A stretch of 64,000 nt of DNA. Origin: Silene conica (Eukaryota > Streptophyta > Magnoliopsida > Caryophyllales > Caryophyllaceae). The stretch spans positions 17,942,649 through 18,006,648 of the forward strand of contig CM055312.2 of assembly GCA_029255685.2 (NCBI GenBank). Direction: 5' to 3'. The notes beneath the pieces are model-generated. The model ran no database searches. It had not been told where the DNA came from and worked only from the letters and a program-made list of their open reading frames with translations. Positions 59,101 to 64,000 of this stretch are shown here, one piece after another (the stretch's first letter is position 1; each line of letters begins with the position of its first letter). Both the position numbers and the translations under genes were made by a program.

Positions 59101-60302
59101 AGAATGGTACATGGGATGACGTGCTGATTAAGGATGTCTTTGATGAGGAAACTACCACTAAGATTTTGGCTCAACCAATTAGTATAACGCAATCTACGGA
59201 TGTTTTATATTGGTTGGGTACATCATCTGGGGAATATTCTGTGAAGAGCGGTTATGATGGAATTTTTCAGGAATGGTTTGAAAGAAGAAAAACAGAGCGC
59301 GATGATCGAAGGATTGGGCATGTACACAACAGTTTCTTCAAGAAAAAACTTTGGAAATTACCAGGTCCACAAAACTGGAAAATTCTGCTTTGGAAGATAG
59401 TCACAGGGTCCTTATCGGTTGGAGATGAATTTTTGAAGCGAGGTATCAATGTTAATTCCTCATGTTGCTTCTGTGAAGCTGGGATTAATGAGACTTTGAG
59501 TTACTTGTTTAAAGATTGTGAAGTGGTTAGACATATTTGGAAAGGGTCGTTGCTGGGGTTAAATTGTGTTGGATCTGAAAGTATTGATGTCAGTGTTTGG
59601 GTCGTTAATTGGATTGTTTTTTTCGGAAAACAAGAGGATGGGTTAAGGATGGTTATTTCTTTCATGGCAATTATCTGGCAAATATGGATCACAAGGAATA
59701 ACAAGATTTTTAATGGTGAACCTTTCTTTCCACCAATCTTCTACCAAAGGACTCAATCGCTGATTGATTTAGCGTTGAAATCGGCAGAGAATGCTAAGTC
59801 TAAGGGTATGGTAAGAGACGGAGTGAATGGTAGGCCAAGAGGGGAAATCTGTGGGGAGAAAAATGATTTAAAGGACTCAGTTCCTTTTTTTATGGTTGGC
59901 CACCACCATCACGATGGTCTACATAGGGTTAAGGTGGATGCGGCGTGGCATCGAAGGGATTATGCATCGGTTGGTTGGGTTCTGTATGATAGCCATGAGG
60001 TCGTGTTGTCAGAGAATTCCAAGGTTATTTTTGCCGAATCAGCTTTACAAGCAGAGGCTAGAGGGGTGTTGGAAGCAATCAGAGAAGCTCACTGTTTGAA
60101 TATTTTGCATCTTAATGTTTTGTCTGATTGTTTACAGCTTATAGGTCAAATCGCAGGCGTGGAGGAGTGCCATCATCAAACAAGAGGAATTGTCGATGAT
60201 ATCTGGGGCTCTTCAACGTTTTTTCATTGTTTATGTGCTAGTTTTATTCCTAGAAACTTAAATAAACGAGCTCATAATGTAGCGCGACGAGCTCTGATGT
60301 AG
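56139..60302 (+). CDS. LINE ORF2: endonuclease, reverse transcriptase, RNase H, 1387 aa
   Basis: This enzyme nicks the target and copies element RNA into it. Domains: APE-type endonuclease (residues about 4-230: MWNCRGLNN, FLMETK, IIIGDFNQV, ERLDRALGSKDW, SDHAPIEV); reverse transcriptase (about 455-720: FRTISLCNV, FIAGRQISDNI, FAYKADMSKAYDRVRWDFL, CGLRQGDPLSPYLFIL, FADD near 693); zinc-binding RT end (about 1065-1130: PQNWKILLWKIVTGSL, CCFCEAGINETLSYLFKDC); and an RNase H domain (about 1263-1385: VKVDAAW, AEARGVLEAI, VLSDCLQLI, NKRAHNVARRA). The frame is open over its full length, the normal size. Two usually conserved spots are changed: KAPRPDG for KAPGPDG and DFRTISL for DFRPISL. Translation probably restarts at the ATGA overlap with ORF1. 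Confidence 0.95.
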   Translation: MKGMMWNCRGLNNTLSPIIPKIRALINSNAYDYVFLMETKCNINKVNNLFRSYGFSRSEGVDACGASGGLWVGWKPEASMSLVMACANFVILFCDKYNGRAFYVVFLYGASKVNQRMDVFYSLGAWLDSFTSPFIIIGDFNQVVYACDKLSKNKKSIDGALDFNFWKIEHELVEINFKGPQFTWCNNREGTSRVYERLDRALGSKDWLCLFPDTDVRHYPIQFSDHAPIEVNFYLLENRVHRPYRVDAWELEYQECINLIHNDWKFRMKGTPSFRVTRKLSRARGVIKKWSLDKKKDWKRSWEDFDDRLQKALDVATSRGDESDYVEIHKELVGFSEAAAKYWRQRAKMKWVVDGDTCTKYFFNWVKGRASKNFIYGVKISDGTWEYDPIRMRMVFQETFYKLYNPEWGGVEEDGREQMIDGVVQDIRTMVREADLERLSLPFTKQEVRKAVFQMGALKAPRPDGIPGVFFHKCWHFIKEDVTNVVLDTLNSGKVLREMNRTFIVLIPKCEHPESVGDFRTISLCNVIMRIISKCIANRIVGTMKYLVGDFQNAFIAGRQISDNILFADEAIYKINTHRYGKHGLFAYKADMSKAYDRVRWDFLEAVLRKFGFPSKLIELILSTVTTVSYELLFNGSPCEQFSPKCGLRQGDPLSPYLFILCMEVLSANVRVKELQGKIQGFQLGRSTPFISHLFFADDSIFFLKNKGNGCEELKRVICSYCRVSGQVINDDKSGILFSPSMILAGARKCLRSFKVKQNKSIGKYLGIPTDFQGTRQNIYSGLVENVVKRISSWNGIFLSAAGRLTLILSVLSNISIYFLSAFRIPVSVATRINALLAHFWWVGHKSQRGIHFCSRNFLALPKSRGGLGIRNVECMNRALFAKNAWRIVSNKDTFFSKVFRNLILKNNDPRMGMEIRGVQGWSLGSRSIIHGLELIKGNVGWKPGIGSPINVWMARWVDGEIPEPRQEVLTSSNVSLYDLKIGDLIRQNGTWDDVLIKDVFDEETTTKILAQPISITQSTDVLYWLGTSSGEYSVKSGYDGIFQEWFERRKTERDDRRIGHVHNSFFKKKLWKLPGPQNWKILLWKIVTGSLSVGDEFLKRGINVNSSCCFCEAGINETLSYLFKDCEVVRHIWKGSLLGLNCVGSESIDVSVWVVNWIVFFGKQEDGLRMVISFMAIIWQIWITRNNKIFNGEPFFPPIFYQRTQSLIDLALKSAENAKSKGMVRDGVNGRPRGEICGEKNDLKDSVPFFMVGHHHHDGLHRVKVDAAWHRRDYASVGWVLYDSHEVVLSENSKVIFAESALQAEARGVLEAIREAHCLNILHLNVLSDCLQLIGQIAGVEECHHQTRGIVDDIWGSSTFFHCLCASFIPRNLNKRAHNVARRALM

Positions 60303-60360
60303 GGTTCTTTTTACGGTTGTCAAAAAAAAAAAAAAAAAAAAAAAAAAGTCTTCAAGTAAA

Positions 60361-60553
60361 TCCCTAATAGAATGACTTTCTCTTAGCATCTCCAATCTGA
60401 TTAAGCAACATTAAGCAGTCCATTACCATAGGCCAAGACTATCCGAATTCCAATAGCTTCAACTTTTATGATGATTTCAGAAGCCTCATTTGGAATCGAA
60501 CCTGTTCACTTATTTATTTTGAGTCCTACAGCTACCTGTCTTCATTCAATAGG
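60361..60553. other. Spacer after the LINE
   Basis: No gene or element is seen between the LINE duplication and the next MITE. Confidence 0.4.
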
Positions 60554-60731
60554 CCTCTCTTGTAACGGGTATATCCGCCACAAGCGTGGAACAGATCAAG
60601 TACACTCACTGGATTAAATAAGACAACAATGAAAGTGCATAGAAAATCACAATTAATTTGTCTTTATCTACTCATATGGATTTTATTTGACCCGTCGCAA
60701 ACTTGCAACGGATATTACCGTCACAAATGAG
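60554..60731. mobile_element. Small MITE with TTGTGACGG-type ends (copy 2)
   Basis: About 178 bp, same family as 24945-25121. The left end reads CTCTCTTGTAACGGGTATAT, the right end CCGTCACAAATGAGA. Inner sequence (AAAGTGCATAGAAAATCACA) matches copy 1 with scattered changes, so the two are old relative to each other. Confidence 0.65.
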
Positions 60732-61383
60732 AAGTTGTGGTATTCATTAATGTCCCCTATTTTGATGATTTTACAGAAGAGCATCCCAAGATTCATTCAC
60801 AACTAGTGTTGTCTGGACTACCTTCTATTCTGTTTGATATTGTCTTACCAAATTTACCCTTTTTATCAGGAGTACTTCGGAAACTATAAAGTTCAATGAA
60901 TTCTTATTGCAATCATGAAGGCTGCATTTCTATAGTCTTGGAGAGTTAACATCGATTATGCAACTCTACAAATTTGCAAACTTACAATGTTAGTGTGATA
61001 TAAGTAGCATTCAAAATTGACTATTAACGTAAGAGACGGATAGTATAAAACTATAAATGCGACGAGGAGTAGATTTTTGTGCAGGAGGTTGGAACAATGC
61101 ATATGCTTGCACAGCGTCTTCAATGAATTAAGCATTGCCGCATTGACCGTTTTCTTTATCTTTCTCCTCTCACATCGCCTCATCTTCCTGCAATATTAAT
61201 TGATTTTAAGTACTTCATTTTAACTTGCCAGACAAGATCTGTTGCATTAAACAATTATATATTTAAATATAAAGAGACTCTTAAATTATAATATACATTA
61301 TACGTAAGAAAAGCCAAGATAAGGATAATACCTTCATAGTGACTGTTGTGTGGCCAATCTAAATAATACCTTCATAGCGACTG
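60732..61383. other. 3' flank of the PPT1 gene
   Basis: It contains the 3' untranslated region and terminator zone of the gene on the - strand. A short duplicate AATAATACCTTCATAG occurs at about 61327 and 61361. No other gene is seen. Confidence 0.4.
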
Positions 61384-63694
61384 CTATGAGGCCAATCTTC
61401 CAAGCAAAATTCCACTAAAGACGAGAGCACCAAACCACTTATTTGACACAAACCTTGCATCACAAAAGAGAGTATAAATATATACAACGCTCTACTTCTC
61501 GAGAACAAAAGTTTTACTCAGATAACCAACCGATTTTCTCCATCCACTATCAAAAATGCGGTGATGAACAGAAAACTCCTCAAACATGTGTTCCAAAGAC
61601 TACTTAGATTACCAGTGACATGCTACCAGAGTCAGTAAAATGACAAACATGTGCAACCGACAAGTCAAAAATAATATCAAGTCGGAGTAGAAAGTGGACC
61701 ATTACTCAACTGAATTTATGCATTGTTTGAATACAAAAGGGGAAGGGGAATGGAAAGGGAGGGGGTAAGGTATATAAACAATGCATAAATTGAGTTGAGT
61801 GAGTTGGAGGGAGACCATCTCATTCCCTTTATAGTAGTACCGTACTATAAAGGGAATGGATGGTCTCCCTATCCCTCCCCTCCCTTTCCCTTAAACCAAT
61901 TTGCAATCCAGAATTCAAGATCACGAAAATTGTTTTCCGCCCCCCTCTTTTCCTCCAAAATGATCGAGTAGAAATAATCAACTGAAACGTGGAAAATGAT
62001 AAATACTTGCATCCCAAAATCAAGTTTGACTAGATTTAATGCTACCTAACCGAGTCAAATAATGATAAAAACATGATCCTTTAAAACAAAGAATGTTGTA
62101 GGGGGGAGCAATAGAACGAAAATAGGGTGAGACTCATGAGAGCGAAGGGAACACACATACCCATCCACCGTGGGTAAAAGTTTCCAGAACCAGTACCTGT
62201 CTCAACTTGTAGAGATCTACTAACATTTTCGTTCCATTTACTTACTATCTACCGCCACCAAACACCCATGAGAAGCATAATGAATTCAACTTTGTCCCAC
62301 CACCAATAACAAGTATAATATTGACCAAAAAAAGTGTTCTCTTAGTTATATCATCAAAAGAACTATTTTCTAATTATTAAATTTTTAAGAAAATACTCCG
62401 CGCTAACTTCTGTAAACCCCACTTTGTTTTTGCACAAGTTTTAAGAAATCTATTTTTAGAATGATACAAGTGCGTTGTAAAAAAACTTCTGGTAACAGGA
62501 ATTATCATTCACAACGATAAGAAAAGAAGTTGAAAATTATTGTTAAGTTGCCTAAAAATGTTCTTAGATTTCATCATCTCGTATTGAAAATTACTTAAGA
62601 AAAGGGGATATGCCCTGTATTCTAGAATATAGAGAAAGAACCACAACACAAATTAGGATCACATTATTGAGTATTTGAGTGTATCGTGTATGTATTTTGT
62701 TGGAGTAAAACCCACATGCCTCCGTTTGGGTGTGGCCCGACAAGTTTCCATGTTCTAACATATTTAAAGATAAGAACTTGAGCACATCCTCCATTTATCT
62801 ATTTTATTTATGCTTCCAAGGTTTCACCAAATTTATCCACAACAAATCATACTAAGAGATTCAATATATGCTCCAAGGTTTAACTTACATCCTATTGCAG
62901 TCAGCTCTCTTTGACAAATCCACTGTATAAATTTGCCATGCCAGCTGGCCTGAAGCAGCAGTCAAGCATATGTAATATGGCCACCCTGTTGCAGCAAGGA
63001 CGAATAGTATCAATTCAGGGAGAACTTCATCCGCTAAAACCCCTATATGGCAAAAGCTACTTAGTCGAGGGATGAGAATGTAAATACCCAAATCTGCATT
63101 GTACCCACTCAGGGCAAGCCCTCCACTGCATGCAACGCCAAAACCAGAGAGCCATTCCTTTGTTGACTCCCCAAACCTTAACGCTGTAGATTTCATACCC
63201 ACCTTTAAATCGTCGTCTTTATCCTGTTGGACAAAAATAGTCATGAGCTTCTATCATCATATCATCGAATATATTTTTTAGAGGAATTTTCTAACAAACC
63301 CCAAGGAATCTCTTTCACAACATCGACACATGTACAAATTCCAATGATAGATTATAGATAACAGATCATACCTGATGTGCATAAATAGTATCATAGACCA
63401 AAGTCCAACATACACCAGATGCATACAATGGGAGGACTATGCGAGGATCTAAGCTTCCTCTGACAGCTGACCATCCTAATAATGCTCCCCAGTTGAAGGT
63501 TAGGCCAAGAAATGCCTGGGGCTGGACACCGTAACTCATACTTTAGGGAACATTAACGGAAGATATCACTCACTCTTATGGGCGAATTTCTCCTCGTAAA
63601 AAGAGAAAAGGAAAAATTCCTTACCCAAAATGTCCATCTCTTCATAAGGGGATATGAGAAGACCAGAAGCAAGGACGAAGCCCCCAACATGACA
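61384..63694 (-). CDS. PPT1: 4-hydroxybenzoate polyprenyltransferase, 3' part
   Basis: COQ2/PPT1 attaches the polyprenyl tail to 4-hydroxybenzoate in the inner mitochondrial membrane, a committed step of ubiquinone synthesis. Exons on the - strand: 63694-63625, 63521-63372, 63223-63088, 62985-62889, 61453-61384. All have GT/AG borders, and the phases join without a stop. Protein landmarks in order: [44 protein letters not shown], the second Asp-rich motif [48 protein letters not shown] and the C-terminal [20 protein letters not shown]. About 174 aa, the C-terminal 40% or so of the usual enzyme; the transit peptide and first Asp-rich motif would lie right of the window. No break is seen. The last intron (1.4 kb) holds a foldback element. 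Confidence 0.93.
61704..61870. repeat. Double hairpin in the last PPT1 intron
   Basis: Two adjoining stem-loops. Arms 61704-61728 and 61776-61800 match at 24 of 25 bases (ACTCAACTGAATTTATGC…). Arms 61808-61840 and 61842-61870 (AGGGAGACCAT…) pair almost fully with a minimal loop. Together with flanking GGGAAGGGG/CCCTCCCC tracts this looks like a foldback MITE. Confidence 0.7.
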
Positions 63695-63851
63695 CTGTTG
63701 ATAATTGGATGTTAAAGAAACAACTGTTTCAACCAAACACACACACAGAAAAGATGATACGAATGAACGCACAAATTGCAATATATATGAAACAAGCCAA
63801 AAGAGGACTATTTCTTTCCATAAATCATTAATAGTTCACTATAAGAGAAAT
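63695..63851. other. PPT1 intron sequence
   Basis: It should be the intron upstream of the first exon seen here. A polypyrimidine stretch and CAACAG acceptor precede exon 63694-63625 on the - strand. Confidence 0.5.
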
Positions 63852-63853
63852 TA

Positions 63854-64000
63854 CTCCCTCCATTCATAATGAATTGCCACTTTGATTTTGAAAAAATATT
63901 AAGAAATTCAATATTAAAGCAATATAAACTGTGGAAGGAGAGTTATTAAAGCAATATAAATGGTGCATGTGGGGTTAAGAGGGAATTTTATGAGATATCG
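63854..64000. mobile_element. Start of a Stowaway/mariner-type MITE, cut by the window edge
   Basis: CTCCCTCCATTCATAATG follows TA (63852-63853), the usual end of this group. An internal repeat, TTAAAGCAATATAAA, occurs twice (about 63917 and 63948). The other end lies outside the window. Confidence 0.55.

Larger units (their letters stand above)
52823..60346 (+). mobile_element. L1-type LINE, full length, 7.5 kb
   Basis: AGTCTTCAAGTAAA flanks it at 52809-52822 and 60347-60360. It has a 5' leader of about 0.75 kb, ORF1, ORF2 and a pure poly(A) tail of about 24 bases. ORF2 is fully open; ORF1 has one frameshift and two stops. The exact 14-bp duplication and the clean poly(A) point to a recent insertion. 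A copy with a working ORF2 but defective ORF1 might still supply enzyme to other RNAs, such as the retroposed gene at 25.4 kb; that link is inference. Confidence 0.93.

Overview
This is nuclear DNA from a flowering plant, almost certainly a eudicot. Evidence: AT-rich sequence, host genes with GT-AG introns that read as plant proteins, and a typical plant mix of transposable elements (mariner/Stowaway, Helitron, hAT, L1-type LINE, Ty1/copia and Ty3-type LTR sequence). The 3.9-kb mariner resembles the sugar-beet Vulmar1 type in size and end length, so Caryophyllales is a weak guess and no more.

Host genes. Three are well supported. (1) A nine-exon CCHC zinc-knuckle gene, + strand, 4846-10702, with six knuckles and every intron in phase 0. 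(2) A two-exon gene, - strand, 15082-13074, for a GLTSCR-domain protein like BRIP1/BRIP2, accessory subunits of plant SWI/SNF complexes. (3) The 3' half of the ubiquinone-pathway enzyme 4-hydroxybenzoate polyprenyltransferase (PPT1/COQ2), - strand, five exons from 63694 to 61384, continuing off the right edge. They do not form a pathway; the intervals between them are filled with mobile DNA.

Layout. 353-4251: a mariner with TA target duplication, a broken transposase and an unexplained antisense gene. 4.8-15.1 kb: genes 1 and 2, with MITEs in introns. 15.5-25.3 kb: a short Helitron, old LTR fragments, a second broken mariner and a MITE. 25.4-27.7 kb: a retroposed TPR gene with a 14-bp target duplication. 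27.9-51.9 kb: one large nest, in which a Stowaway-like MITE is split by a RepHel Helitron lying on the - strand. That Helitron was itself hit by a hAT element, a 2.9-kb solo LTR and a very young Ty1/copia element. 52.2-52.5 kb: a foldback MITE. 52.8-60.35 kb: a full-length L1-type LINE with an open 1387-aa ORF2. 60.4-64 kb: the PPT1 gene with MITEs.

The most unusual items are the antisense gene within the mariner, the intronless TPR retrocopy, the 54-bp duplicated border around the large Helitron, and a TTAGGG-like stretch that encodes an Asn-Pro repeat in the BRIP-like gene. All calls come from reading the sequence; no database search was run.
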